A stretch of 64,000 nucleotides of DNA from Siphonodentalium dalli (Eukaryota; Mollusca; Scaphopoda; Gadilida; Siphonodentaliidae). Below, one piece after another: positions 1 to 12,297 of this stretch. The notes under the pieces are model-generated. The model did no database searches. It saw only the letters and a list, made by a program, of their open reading frames with translations, and was not told the origin of the DNA. Where the stretch lies: the NCBI GenBank assembly GCA_032622095.1, contig CP136061.1, positions 128,974,754 to 129,038,753 on the forward strand, written 5' to 3'. Position 1 is the stretch's first letter. The number at the start of each line of letters is the position of its first letter. The translations under genes were made by a program, and so were the position numbers.

Positions 1-520
1 CTGCGCATGCGCGAAGCTGGCGTCGCACGGGCTCGGCGACCCGATAAAATTCGTATCCGGTAAGATACATTCACATAGCAAATTTCAAGTCGATAGCTCC
101 ACCCGTTTCCGAGATCTCGTCTGCGCATGCGCGAAGCGGGCGCCGCACGGGCTCGGTGACCCGATAAAATTCGCATCCGGGGCAAGATACATTCACATAG
201 CAAATTTCAAGTCGATAGCTCCACCCGTTTCCGAGATCTCGTCTGCGCATGCGCGAAGCGGGCGCCGCACGGGCTCGGCGACTCGATAAAATTTGCATCC
301 GGGGCAAGATACATTCACATAGCAAATTTCAAGTCGATAGCTCCACCCGTTTCCGAGATCTTGTCTGCGCATGCGCGAAGCGGGCGCCGCACGGGCTCGC
401 CAATACGACAACGACGACCGCCTGGTCAAACTACACTCACGTACCAAGTTTCGTCCCGATCGGTCGAGAATCGTAGATTTGTATTAATGACAGACAGACA
501 AACAAACATACATACAGACA
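1..520. repeat. CpG-rich tandem array, ~121-bp units, with GACAGACA tail
   Basis: Three near-identical units begin at 1, 121 and 243, with a fourth diverging after about 403. Each opens CTGCGCATGCGCGAAG, carries a CGGGCGCCGCACGGGCTCGG block and closes with CCACCCGTTTCCGAGATCTC. The fourth unit passes into a related module (GTACCAAGTTTCGTCCCGAT) and then a run of GACAGACAGACAAACAAAC at 488-507. The left end is cut by the window. It follows the same module-then-GACA layout as other arrays here but is far richer in CpG. Overlapping short frames on both strands are translations of the repeat. Confidence 0.9.
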
Positions 521-537
521 GAGGTCTTCAAAATATA

Positions 538-721
538 TATGAGATATACGAGTCTCCCATAGGGAGCCTCGCATATAGAAGAGAATATATTGGCCTAACA
601 ATATTTACTTTGACATTGTAAGCCTCGAGTCTCCCTGTGGGAGACTCACATATATAAGAGAATGCACTGGCACATGATCTTAAATGCTGCACAAACGCAG
701 CTCCCATTATGAAAGAGTTAA
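538..721. mobile_element. TTAA element fragment (hairpin MITE, right end)
   Basis: Right part of the family seen whole at 13824-14077 and 27599-27821. Two imperfect hairpins are built on CTCCCATAGGGAG and CTCCCTGTGGGAG with TATATAAGAGAATGCA arms. The right terminus CATTATGAAAGAGTTAA ends in TTAA at 718-721. The left end is eroded into the preceding array. Confidence 0.6.
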
Positions 722-2035
722 TTAACATGTTGAAATGCCTGAAAATGACCTTACAAGTATGTCCAACTAATAGTAGAATCTGTTCATACCTGCCACTGTG
801 ACCGAAAAGTGAGTCCTTTGATTACTGAAAGGATTCTCCCATATCAGTATACAATGGAATGGTCAGTTCTTCATTTGAAGCCGACAAAAGGCAGAAAAGG
901 CTGTTCAGCTAATAATTTTGTTGAACGAATACAGTAGATGAACATGGTTTCTCCAATTACTCACAAGTGGCCATGCTGAACTTATTACCTGAACATACAC
1001 TCCAAATGAAAGAATAGAAATCCTATGTCTTCTGAAATTGTATTATCAAAACACTCCTACGTATGAATACTGAACCACTACAATCTATACAAATTTTAAC
1101 TTATTAACATTCTCCGATAATAAGCATATATTATAAAGTCATGACGGTCCAAGTTTCCTTTGATGTAAACCAGTTAGTGAAATTGGTTGGGATAATGCTG
1201 TTTTATGTCGAAGCCCGGTGTATATACGGCATCTTTCTATATTGGGGTTTAAATAGCATTGTTGACCGGCTCACCTAAAATCCAAAAAAAACTTTAATAA
1301 AATGTCACAACTGTGACAGTAAACCAGTTTATTCCATAGAAACTTTATATTTATTCTGAACTCCACAGGAGTTGTTAACTGAACCTAGTAATGTAATGTG
1401 AAACATATATATTATCACAATAGTCTAGTCGTAATTCTCAGCAAAGACATTTCTAGAAGCATTTCCGCGGAAAAGTATCAAACCAACTTTTTTACCATAA
1501 TTCGAAGGTGTCGAACACGAATAGACTGCCTGTCGCCCGATTGGATGAACATAGGGTTCAATAAAAGGCTTTTTATGAAATCACGTAACTGGCCTTGAAC
1601 TTACTCTAACTTATATACTCCTCGCGGAACGTTCAAAGCCGCGCTGTATCATGATACTATCATCACAGTAATAATTCTGAAACATTAACATCATATTAAT
1701 CAGGTACCTACGGTAAGACATTGCTGTTTTGTATATTTATCGACGATTCTCGTAAGAATTCTCTTATAGTCCTGGAGCCAATAGTGGTACCCTTGCACCC
1801 CCCTGGGACTTAACTTCACTCCATCCTGGCCGCCGTTTTTCAGATCAGACCCTAAGTCAGTTTTATGCAAATTATAGCGGGAAAATCTAGTAAAATGTAT
1901 ACAAATGTATATATTTTCGTGAAGCTAAGAAATAATGAAACATTTTTGGTGCAAAATTGAAACTCACCCTCCAAGATGGCCACCAAAAAAACTGATCATT
2001 GGAGCGGTGTGTATGAGTACGGTATACAGTGAGTT
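722..2035. other. Intergenic, nothing recognised
   Basis: AT-rich sequence without conserved frames. From about 1770 it carries fragments (e.g. CAAGATGGCCACC near 1973) resembling the repeat that resumes beyond the LINE at 7200-8100, so the minisatellite and its flanks may be parts of one larger repeat. Confidence 0.5.
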
Positions 2036-2039
2036 GCTG

Positions 2040-4385
2040 AATTGTCACGTGTGAGGTGTATATGCAAGTATGGAAGGTATAAGTGGTCATGTGTGTGGGT
2101 ATTGGTATATCTGGAAGGGCTCACCATTGGTGAGGTGTATATGTATACCTGGATTGACCCTATGGTCATGGGTATGGCGAATAGGTATACATGTAGTGGC
2201 TGTATGGTCCATAGTGAGATGAATATGTATACAGTGAATGTATGATCGTGAATGTGGTGAATATGTATACAATTACATAGAGTGACTATATGGTCATGTG
2301 CCAGGTGTAGGAGTATACTTGGTGTTCATGCATGGTGAATCGTGGCTGTATCGTCAGGTGTACGTGTATAAAGTGGGTGACTATGTTGTCATTTGTGTGG
2401 TGTTTATGTACATATGGAGTGACTGAGGTAATGGGTGGGTTGTACATGTGTACTTTGGGTGGCTATCGGTTTCCACAATAACTCAAGGATATGTTAATCA
2501 ATAGAGAGGTCATGTCAGAGAGTTCTCCATCTTGATGGCGTTTATGTACATGGGGGAAACGTCAAACGTGGAAAGCGATAGCCACCCATAATCACACAGT
2601 AATTCCATATATACATAAACACGACAGACATAACAATATAGTAACCCAATGTATACACGTACACCTTACCCATGACCATGGATGACCATACAGCCATGCG
2701 TCACAATGGAGGCACACCAGGTATACTTCTAAACATGACCCATAACCATATAGTCACTCCGTGTATACCCATGCATTCACCTCACCATTGGCCATACGAT
2801 AATCTCCTGTATACCTATTCTCCACATACATGGTCAAATAGACATTCAATATATACATCAACACCACAACAATGACCATAGAGTCACTCCAGGTATACAT
2901 ATGCACCTCACCAATGGCCATATAGCCACTCGCTTCATACACATACCCTCACCCATGCCACCTGGTATACTCCTTCACCTGACCTATGGCCATATAGTCA
3001 CCCTGTGTGCAGCCCTCTTAATTCAGATTGTTTGGCTTCGGCAATCTGCTACAGCAACAGTATGCCGTGGCCCAGTTTGCTTCAGCAAAATGCTTCGGCA
3101 ATGCTGATTGCCGTAGCCAATTATGAAGGCGGCTGTGTGTACCTATTCAAAACATTCATACATGATCATGGTCAATCCTTGTATACATATTCACCTCACC
3201 ATTGGCCATGTCACTCCCTGTATCCCTATGTGCCACACCATAGCCGAATAGCGACACAAGATATACTAATACACTCCAGTCATGTCAGAAAAATCACTCC
3301 ATGTATGCATATGCACCTCATCCATGGCTATATAACCACTCACTATATACACATACCCCTCGCCCATGACCATATAGCAACACTTGTGTATACCCATATA
3401 ACCTACACATAACCATACCGCCACGAGTCACCAAGCAGGAACACCAGGTATACTCATACACCTGACACATGACCATTTAGTCACTCCCTGTATAGATATT
3501 CATTACATTTAAGATCATACAGTCACTCATAGTATACCTACATGTACTCATCTCACCATTGACCATACGGTCACTACATGATTACCTATTCGACACACAT
3601 AGTCATATAACCACTCAATATATACATATGCAGCCCACCCTAGACCATAGATTAACTCCATGTATACATATATACACCTCACCAACGGCCATTCAGCCCT
3701 TCCAGATATACACAAAACCTGCACACACGACCACTCATACCTTCCATACTTGCATATACACCTCACACATGACAATTCAGCAACTCACTGTATAATCATA
3801 CACGCCATCCATGATCATACAGCTAATCCCTATACACCCACCAATGATAATACATCCACAAGATATATAAATATATACCACAAGGACACTCCCTAATATA
3901 CCCACACGCTCGATAATGTCCACCCAGCTTACTCCAGGAATGCATATACACTTCAATCATGACCGTACAGTCATTCCATGTATACATATACACATTACCC
4001 GTAACCATAAAATAACTCCCTATTTATCCACACACCCCATCCATGATCATACAGACAACACATGTACATCCCACCATGACCTTACAGTCACTCCATGTAT
4101 ACATAATCAACACATAGATGACCATGTAGATATATCCATACACCACATCAATGTCCATACAGGCACATCGGGTGCACCCGTACTGGATAGACACAACCAT
4201 ACAGTCACTCCATTCATACCGATTCACCTCACCCATGACCATGACCTCTCCCTGTATACCTATACATCTTAACATGGACAACCCACACATAACCATATAG
4301 TCACTCCTTGTATACCTATACACATCATTCATGACATACCATAACTCCCTGTATACCTGTATACCTATTCACCTCATCTATGCAT
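2040..4385. repeat. ~40-bp minisatellite with an internal orientation switch
   Basis: Dozens of diverged units of about 40 bp combining ACCATATAGTCACTCC, a GTATACCTATACAC core and CACCTCACCCATG. Units at 2040-2450 lie in the opposite orientation (GTGAGGTGTATATG...GAGTGAC) to those at 2600-4385. The junction holds an inverted pair, TGGGTGGCTATCGGTTTCCA near 2456 and its complement near 2569-2590. Open frames of 60-135 codons on both strands arise from the units and are not genes. Confidence 0.88.
3006..3136. mobile_element. Small inverted-repeat insertion inside the minisatellite
   Basis: About 125 bp unlike the flanking units. It opens GCAGCCCTCTTAATTCAG and closes AATTATGAAGGCGGCTG, with internal repeats of CTTCGGCAAT. 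TGTG stands on both sides and may be the target duplication. Confidence 0.45.
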
Positions 4386-7179
4386 CGACGTAGCGCAAGT
4401 TACTAGATTCGTATGAGCTGGCCCAGCATGTATCCGGTTGTACTCGGTGTACCAGCATATCGCCTCACATCGGTCATACACTCGACCACATAATTTCCAC
4501 TGGCAGTGGTATTATTTCTAAAGTTGAAGTTCTGGACCGTAGTTTCTTCAAGTCTGATCACCACGCAGTGCGATGTGATGTATTATTTGGTGTCGATAAA
4601 ATAAACCGTTCGCATGCGACATTGAAGCGCAGATCATTCAAAGACTTGGACGTCGCACAGTTAACTGAACTGATTGGTGAACAGTTGGGGGATACGAGTG
4701 ATGCTGACTGCTACTATAGTTGTGTTTCCAACGGGTTAGATAATCTTGCCCCCATGAAAGAAATGAAGGTTGATAGAAAATACAATCCGTGGTTTACCGG
4801 TGATATATTACAGGCTAAAAAACATCGCCGAAAATTAACAGTGAAATATACACGACATCGTTCGGACGAAAACAAACGTGAACTTGTTGATCACTCAAAA
4901 CAGGAATATTTCGAAAATTATTTAATGGGTGCAAATCAAAAAGAGATCTTTGATGTCGTTAATCTTCTTACTAAGAAAGAGTGTGTCCAACTTCCTAGTC
5001 ACCAATCTGAAAAAGATTTGGCGGACGCATTCGTAAGGTTTTTTCACAATAAAGTGGAAACAATTCGAAATCAATTTACAACTGACACTGCCTGTTCAAA
5101 TTCATCACATATTTCCAGTGTCACGTTGTGTGAATTTCCTGAAGTATCACATGCAGAGGTACATAAATGTATTGGAGCAATGAAGAGCAAATCGTGTGCT
5201 CTCGATCCAATTCCTACAAAATTCATAAAATCGGAACCGCTAGTTCAACATGTTGTGGCTGCCTTCACCAAAATCATAAATATATCGTTATCTAGCGGAG
5301 ATGTTCCAGATGTGATGAAACTTGCTAACGTTATTCCTATTCTTAAGAAATCCTCGCTCGACTCAGAAATTCTTAAGAATTATCGACCAGTTTCGAACCT
5401 TTCGTTCATATCAAAAGTTTTGGAGAAGATTGTCAGTGCGAAATTGTTAGACCACGTTAACACCTACAACCTGCTTGATGTGTATCAGTCGGCATACAGA
5501 AAAGACCATTCGCGTGAGACAGTGAAAAACGATATTGACCTTTCTATAGACCGCGGGAACTGTGTTTTACTTCTAATGTTAGACTTAAGTGCTGCGTTTG
5601 ATACATGTGACCATCGCGTGCTTCTTGATAGGCTTCGTGACACCACAGGAATCGATGGACTTGCATTAAAGTGGTTCTCCTCTTATTTGTCAAACAGAAA
5701 ACAGCGCGTTGTGATTGGCCAGGCTTATTCGGAGAGTGTGAGTCTTGATGTAGGTGTTCCTCAGGGGTCTATCCTGGGACCTCTGCTCTTCCTGATATAT
5801 ACCATTCCGCTTGGACGAATTCTTCCGAGTCACTCGGTCAAGTACCATCTCTACGCCGATGACACTCAGATTTACGTAGAATTTCATAGGAAGAGCATGG
5901 ATGCATACCATCAGGCGATAAGTCGGCTAGAGAGTTGTTTTCTGGACGTGAAACAATGGATGCAGATGAACAAATTAAAATTGAATGATGATAAATCAGA
6001 GTTTATTGTAATAGGCACAAAACATTTTTTAAATCTACTATCACATCAAATCAACGGCAACGACAATGAACAGTTTTCTGTCCATTTGGCAGGTTCAGAA
6101 ATTAAATCTTGTAACAACCTGAGGAATCTTGGTGCATATTTTGATTCGAACATGAATATGAACGTTATGGTGTCCAATATGCTACGGACCTGCTACTTCC
6201 AACTCAGAGTACTACGCAGGGTCCGATGTCATCTTAGCAAGGAAGCTATCAAACGTGCCGTTGTGTCCTTGATTCTATCGCGCGTGGACAGCTTGAACAT
6301 TCTCTTGACACATATCACAAAGGATAACATCCGACGAATTGACATTCTGATAAACAACTGTACCAGACTTATCGCCAACGTGTCCAAACATGACCATATA
6401 TCTCAAGCTAGATTTGATCTGCATATTATGTCATTCGAATTTCGTGTAAAATATAAGTGTGCAATAACTGTGTACAAGGCCATAAAGGGACATCTACCAT
6501 CTTACATCTGTGACATGTTCCAACTTAAGATCGGTGGGCGTGTCACTAGATCAAGCACGTGTGGTCTTGACCTGAAAAACACCACGCAGAAGCCAGAAGG
6601 AAAGTACGGAGAGGATTGTGCACAACAGAAAGCAGTAAATGTGTGGAATGAACTACCCCTTACTCTCAGAAAAGCGAAAACTCTCGAACGCTCTCAAGAC
6701 TCACCTGTTCATAATTTGCTTCGGTGTTAAACCTACTACTGCATTTTAACTGCCATTTTAACTGTGACTTTTAATCTTTGAATTACTTGTTACTGTTTTT
6801 CCGTTACCTTTTTATTCATCTACTTTTGTTGATAGTTTTTTTTTTTTATCTATTTCTTTGGTTAACCTTGTTGTCTGTTTTTCTATTTTAATTAATTTTA
6901 GCCATAATATTTTTTCATAATTTGAACTATTTTTTAATTATGTTTTTAAAAAAATTATAAGTCGCATGCTTATGGTCGTTGGTTTTTTACTTTTGTTTTG
7001 TTTTTTAGTAATTTCTTAGTCACATGCAGATGGTCGTTATGAATTTTTTAATGCTCATTTACTACTTTTTAACTTTTACCTTGTATATTTTTATTTGTAT
7101 TGATTGATGTAAGCGCATTGAAACTAATTTACTGTAGAATGCGTTTTAAATGTATATATATAATAATAATAATAATAAT
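4385..7179 (+). mobile_element. 5'-truncated CR1-like non-LTR retrotransposon (LINE)
   Basis: A single open frame (endonuclease C-terminus plus reverse transcriptase) is followed by about 430 bp of T-rich 3' UTR and a TAA microsatellite tail at 7161-7179 rather than poly(A). Short-repeat tails are typical of the CR1/L2/Rex1 group. The element sits inside the minisatellite: array sequence runs up to about 4380 and resumes right after the tail (CATAGAGTAACTCCCTG at 7180-7196). The 5' truncation is usual for target-primed reverse transcription. Confidence 0.85.
4394..6730 (+). CDS. LINE ORF: endonuclease fragment and reverse transcriptase (5'-truncated)
   Basis: Continuous frame from 4394 to the TAA at 6728-6730, about 778 codons, with no internal stop or frameshift. 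No genuine start codon is seen because the 5' part is missing. The frame begins in the C-terminal half of an apurinic-type endonuclease: GHTLDHII (from 4472) and SDHHAV (4553-4570). The reverse transcriptase follows: KLANVIPILKK and NYRPVSNLSFISKVLEK, motif A LDLSAAFDTCDH (from 5579), VPQGSILGPLLF (from 5756), and catalytic YADD at 5852-5863. The C-terminal region has the WNELPLTLRKA box usual in these proteins. Intact catalytic residues over such a length suggest a young copy, although without the rest of the endonuclease it could not move by itself. CR1/L2/Rex1-type is my placement; Jockey-type is the alternative. Confidence 0.88.
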   Translation, partial: RKLLDSYELAQHVSGCTRCTSISPHIGHTLDHIISTGSGIISKVEVLDRSFFKSDHHAVRCDVLFGVDKINRSHATLKRRSFKDLDVAQLTELIGEQLGDTSDADCYYSCVSNGLDNLAPMKEMKVDRKYNPWFTGDILQAKKHRRKLTVKYTRHRSDENKRELVDHSKQEYFENYLMGANQKEIFDVVNLLTKKECVQLPSHQSEKDLADAFVRFFHNKVETIRNQFTTDTACSNSSHISSVTLCEFPEVSHAEVHKCIGAMKSKSCALDPIPTKFIKSEPLVQHVVAAFTKIINISLSSGDVPDVMKLANVIPILKKSSLDSEILKNYRPVSNLSFISKVLEKIVSAKLLDHVNTYNLLDVYQSAYRKDHSRETVKNDIDLSIDRGNCVLLLMLDLSAAFDTCDHRVLLDRLRDTTGIDGLALKWFSSYLSNRKQRVVIGQAYSESVSLDVGVPQGSILGPLLFLIYTIPLGRILPSHSVKYHLYADDTQIYVEFHRKSMDAYHQAISRLESCFLDVKQWMQMNKLKLNDDKSEFIVIGTKHFLNLLSHQINGNDNEQFSVHLAGSEIKSCNNLRNLGAYFDSNMNMNVMVSNMLRTCYFQLRVLRRVRCHLSKEAIKRAVVSLILSRVDSLNILLTHITKDNIRRIDILINNCTRLIANVSKHDHISQARFDLHIMSFEFRVKYKCAITVYKAIKGHLPSYICDMFQLKIGGRVTRSSTCGLDLKNTTQKPEGKYGEDCAQQKAVNVWNELPLTLRKAKTLERSQDSPVHNLLRC

Positions 7180-7199
7180 CATAGAGTAACTCCCTGACT

Positions 7200-9410
7200 A
7201 CCATCTTGGCTTCCACCCTGTATCCAGTTGATATTTTTTTTATCATAATGGACCAGAATAGCCACAGATTATGGTTCATCTCGGTTCCGTCTCAAAGTTC
7301 TGCCCATTTCCTTTCAATAATATGGCCAGAATCACAAAAGAGGTTCTCGGAAAAATACCATACTTTAAAATGAATTTGTCATGCCCCATACGGAACTGGG
7401 ACAACCAAAATAGAACATATAGTTGTCAGTTAATTAACTAATACGTATAATAACCAAGTGAGTCACAATTTACTACCATTTTCGGATAACACAGAGAATA
7501 ATGTTCGGGATATATGTAAAAAAAAAATTTATACAAATTTGGTTGCCATTTTGGAAGCCATCTTGAGCAAATTGGTCTATAAATACCGTAGTGTGACACA
7601 TTTAAGCCATTTTGGAGCCATCTTGAGCAAATTGGTCTATAAATACCGTACACATTTAAGATAAAACACATTTGAATCCAAAGACAGTTACATTTTACTC
7701 GAAAAAAATGGTCCATACCTGAAAAATTAATTTTTGCCGATATTTATGTCAAGTTTTTGAGAGAAAAGTCCAATATTTTTGGTGATGTCAGTTGTGACAA
7801 TAGTAACAATTAACCATGGTGCATCAGACATGTTAGTATTCAATGTATAGGAGGCAGAATAGCCAATTTATACATCAACCACAACTTGTAAGTGATTGCA
7901 GGACACGCTGAGGCAATATTTACCATTTTCCATATTTTGGCGGCCATTTTGACCCAAAGTAAGAATTTTGGTTCCAATGAGTTGGAATATTCATAGGTAA
8001 TGATATGCCTCACTTAGATTACAAAGTTCTGTTCATTTCTTGTTGAAATATGACTAGAATCCCAATTGTGATTTTTTGTGAAATTTTATACCGCGTTCTA
8101 AAAAATCGAATTTTTGAGGGAAGGGGCTAGGACCCCAATAATTGCATATTTAATTGCTCCAATGATCAGTTAATATACAAAACACACAATAAAGTCACAT
8201 TACTCAACCAGTTCCAAACAGCATGAACTGATCTAGAAGATATTTGTGAAAAAACGTCATATTTTCAACTTAATCCTGATTCATAGAACTTTCAACCGGG
8301 TGTGATTTCATGAAGAGCGTTTATTTATTAAATAACATACTTGTCCATATATATATAGCAGATGATGAGATAGTTCTGACAAAAAGGTCACGAGGGGTGA
8401 TTCAAATAACAAAGTATTCCCATTTTCATGAGATTATATGTATAACGAGTGTGAAATATGTCTCATATTGACTTACTGTATTTTCGTGGCAATAAAAACA
8501 GTATGTGACTTTAAGTTGATTTTATGGGTGAAATATGGGTCACAGGCAGCGACAGGCACCCTCATTGGATTCAGCATACTTGAATTATGCTAGAAAACTT
8601 AGTTTCATGCTTTTCCCCAAAAATGCCTCTAGGGTTCTAGTATTCCACAAATATAGCTTTTCCGACCAGACTACAATGCTTACATAAATACAAACTCAGA
8701 CCTCTGAAGTGACAGTGTGAATTAAATGTAATCAAACTGAGGTTGCTCATAATTATGCGGCATATTCTATGTGCAATTTAACATGAAAGTTAAATTATAA
8801 TACATCATTATGACTATAAGGTGTCACTCTTTCCAATGTATAAGCATAGCATCAAGTATTGATTTGTTAGGTCAAAATCCATTAGAAGTGACAAAAAATC
8901 CCGCTACTGGATTTGGGTGTAAAGTCTGCTGTAGAAAGATATATACCGGTACATGGCTTCCAAGAAAAAGAGCTTTATCCCAACTGATTTCACTAGCTGG
9001 CTTATGTCAAAGAAAACAAACACAAAGCACAAAAAACACCATATGACCTACATGTACTTCCAGTAATTTGTACTGATGCCTTGTGGAACTTACTAGTATC
9101 TAGTAAAATTAATGATTCATTACGAATCACAAAGCTATATGGATCAGTTAGTATCAAGTACCCATAGTCAAATGGTTAATAACATTGTTATATATGCTAG
9201 TACAGACATACTCTTAATACATTGCAGATTACAGACAGATTGATACATATCTCATGAAATTTACAAAAATAACTAAAACTACCTGGTACGTTTGTAAGTG
9301 AAAGGTGTGTTTAACTGATAAGAGCTAACTTAAAAAATTATCAAGTTATTAGCTGGAAAATAGTGACAGCATGAACATCAGTTAAAAAATTATTTATCAT
9401 TTATTTAGAG
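7200..9410. other. Intergenic, diffuse repeats, no gene
   Basis: No convincing coding. At 7200-8100 there are blocks with GCCATCTTG and GCGGCCATTTTG motifs. A ~46-bp block (AAATTGGTCTATAAATACCG core) is repeated directly at 7545-7592 and 7607-7652. The remainder to 9410 is AT-rich with no recognised element. Confidence 0.5.
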
Positions 9411-9413
9411 GAT

Positions 9414-9605
9414 TACAGTAATGCCCTAAATAATTGACTGCTTAACCACAGCAGAATTATGGGTAACTTTTCAGGATTTAGTCTGAAATATGGCTTGTGA
9501 GAGCTTTCCGATGAATGGCAACAAGCCATATTTCCAACTAAATCCTGAAAAGTTACCCATAATTCTGATGTGGTTAAGGAGTCGATTATTTAGGGCATTA
9601 CTGTA
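9414..9605. mobile_element. Family A palindromic MITE, copy 1
   Basis: Termini TACAGTAATGCCC and GGGCATTACTGTA. The arms read ...TTAACCACAGCAGAATTATG... and fold back on themselves. The central loop is shortened. Confidence 0.88.
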
Positions 9606-9620
9606 GGCCAGGTTTCTATC

Positions 9621-11518
9621 TTAACCCTTTGATACCAGCTGGCCGATATTCCGGCCAGAACGTAATTGCATATATACGCGACTGGCCGGTTTTCCGGCCA
9701 TGATGTAATCTCGTTCTACCGTTGGCGTCGCAGTGTTGCACTTTATTTTTTATATTTCGATAAATACTCAATGTTAAAAAAAATAAAATAGTATTTCATA
9801 AATTCATATTATAATTGTTTTAGCTGTCCAAAAAATATCGAAGTTGTGTTTGGCATAACGAAGTATCAGCCGATTAAAAACTGGATACAGTCTCCATTTT
9901 ATCACATTTCTGCAATTACGGCACCGCCATATTGCTTCTCGCGACCTCTCATTTTGCGTTAGGTCACATCGCCTTATATGGCCCATAAGAGATCTAAAAA
10001 TATATATTTATAGGTAGAAACTTTAGTGGCGTATTCTTGTGGTATTTATAACTCCCAATGTGTGAAGAAATTCCCGCTAAATTATATAATTCGCACTAAC
10101 GATTGTCAGATATAAACACATGTCATACGAGTTTTGTTCAAGAATATACAAACTTCTGAATTCATTAATTCATAACATTTTTGTGCAAAGGTACACGCTA
10201 TATAGATTTACATGATAATAAAGCTCAGAATCTTGTCTTTAAGATGGCATAAGCCAATAAACGGCACAACGCACGCATTTTAGTTATTGGTGGGGTATTC
10301 AGAGAACACCCAGAGTTTGTTTTGGCAAAAGCCCATATGACGTAATGTATTTACGTTGGGATTGTGACCAAGGCTTGAAATAAGTGGTCACGGTCAATGA
10401 CAGTCACCAAAACAGCTTTGACCGACACAATTTGCGTCTGGTCGGACATTTTGTCCGACAGCATATTTCTACTCCCATCTGTAAGAGAAAGTATATTTTG
10501 ATTCAGGAGAACTCCATAAGAAACGCTTTGTTGAGAAATCCACATTTTATAATACAAAAACGTATTTAATTTAAATTTTCCAAAGTGTGGGTATGAGTTT
10601 TGACTCGACTTCAACCGAAAGTAAACAGCAATGTTTGGTACTGACTGTAGTTGCTTGTTCAAACAATAGGCCAAGTTCACTCAACCACCGAAGCATACAA
10701 TTTAACATAGCCAACCTGTCCAAATCCCAATCAGGATTAATCAAGAGGTTGTTCAATGAATGCCCAGCTGGCAGAAAGAAACTGAATATGGTCATAGTCA
10801 AACAGAGCTGTGTGATACCTGGTTGTGTCATTTCAAATTTCAAACACTCACTTCAAAAACATGAGAATAAAGTCATGTTCTGTGGCACAATGTATGGATT
10901 TCTCAACAAAGCGTTCTTCATAGAGATCTCCCAAATCAGAATTTACTTTTATTTATGGAAATTGCTCAACTTCAAACCCTGTGCCTGTGCACAAAGTCGG
11001 ATTTCAATTGGGAAGAAAGTATCACATGTTTCCAATTTCTGTCACAGGTAAAGTGTTATTTACTGTATATAATGCATGTATAGTTGTTTTTAGCCACTTC
11101 TGTAAAGTTTGTGCCATTTTTCTTCTATTTTAAAATTTATCCAACTTCTTCTCGGAGTCCATATTGGAGTGGTTTGGTTAAACCTTAAGGTCACAGAAGA
11201 TTATTTTACATGGTATTGCAGCATTATTTATCGCATAAAAATAAGATATGAAAACAATTGACAGCACATAATTTTGACAGACACCGCCCACAAATAATTT
11301 ATTACTTACTATAAAAAAGAAAGGTATGCCATTCTGGCGGCCATTGGCCGGCGGGGGTTAATCTGCACCGATTTAATTCGGGTAAATGGCTAAATATACA
11401 ATAACTTACGTATACAAACAGTATAATATGCGATTACCACTTCATATGTTGCTTATTTCCTTATTCCAATAAATCAGGGCGTCGATCGTTGTGGGGGAGC
11501 CAGGGTTCAAAGGGTTAA
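9621..11518. mobile_element. 1.9-kb TTAA-flanked element (piggyBac-like, non-autonomous)
   Basis: TTAA at both ends, left terminus TTAACCCTTTGATACCAGC and right terminus GAACC...TTCAAAGGGTTAA reading inward as TTAACCCTTTGAACC. Just inside the left end are repeated GGCCGATATTCCGGCC-type palindromes. No transposase is apparent. The longest frame (10587-11051, 154 codons) has no recognised domain and overlaps an internal palindrome, so it is not called as a gene. Confidence 0.65.
10500..10935. repeat. Large imperfect palindrome inside the TTAA element
   Basis: AACGCTTTGTTGAGAAATCC at 10525-10544 recurs inverted near 10898-10917. The flanking bases (TATTTTGATTCAGGAGAACTCC and its inverted, diverged match) extend the arms. 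About 330 bp lie between the cores. It may be a second element nested within the first. Confidence 0.6.
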
Positions 11519-11639
11519 ATCTTAAAGATATCATACTTTCTCCAGGATAGCAGACTCAAAACACAAATAATTTATTACACACCTGTTCATGTAAAACACC
11601 CTGATAGTGAGCAGGCCTTAAAATATGGTGCTGGACATT

Positions 11640-11832
11640 TTAGGAATGAGGTACCCAGAGGGTGAAATTAGTGACGCTACCCCGCAGAGCGGGCTAGCAT
11701 TACCAAATGCATCCTTTGGGGACTTCATTCTGCATGGCCGAATATGCTATGGGAGACACAGATACAGATTTAAGTTCCCAGATGGTGAAGATCGTGATGT
11801 GCAACCATTGGGGACGTCAATTATGCATTGTT
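11640..11832. mobile_element. Family B hairpin (CCCTCTGG arms)
   Basis: GAATGAGGTACCCAGAGGG opens a hairpin whose loop is CCCCGCAGAGCGGGCTAGCA. The other arm ends TTTGGGGACTTCATTCTG. A second degraded arm (TTCCCAGATGGTGAA) follows. Confidence 0.65.
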
Positions 11833-11945
11833 TCATCTGCCAATTTGGCGATATAAAGAAATTAAATTAAAAAAGTAAAAGCAATTTCTAAGAAGTTTCT
11901 CAAGAAACTAATTAACTTGTTAAAATGCTAATAGAGATATTTTCC

Positions 11946-12275
11946 AGAGAAGATGAGGTCTCCAGAGGGTGAATTTAGTGATGCTAGCCCACTATGCGGG
12001 ATAGCATCACTAAATTCACTCTCTGAGTACCTTATTCTCAGGCCTGCAGTCCTATCTCATTGTTAATATATGTATTGTTTCAATACACAAACAATAGACA
12101 AATATATAAAACTTCCATATAGCTGTGTATTAACATCTTCGCCGCTATGTAACTATTCGCCATCTGGAAACATGTGTCAAGGTCTACCATAACAGATGAG
12201 GACATTCAGAATGAGATCCCCAGAGGATGAATTTGGTGATGCTAGCCCACTAAATTCACCCTCTGTGGACCGACT
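11946..12275. mobile_element. Family B hairpins, two further copies
   Basis: Copy at 11950-12042 has loop TAGCCCACTATGCGGGATAG between GGTGAATTTAGTGATG and its complement. A shorter copy lies at about 12209-12275. They are separated by about 165 bp of family-related sequence. Confidence 0.65.
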
Positions 12276-12297
12276 CTTGACTCAAAATCGCTGTTTT

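Noticed and set aside
3005-3412. 135-codon frame, rich in His/Thr/Tyr
   Set aside because: Product of the minisatellite units.
10587-11051. 154-codon plus-strand frame with an overlapping minus-strand frame
   Set aside because: Lies in a TTAA element across an internal palindrome; no recognised family.
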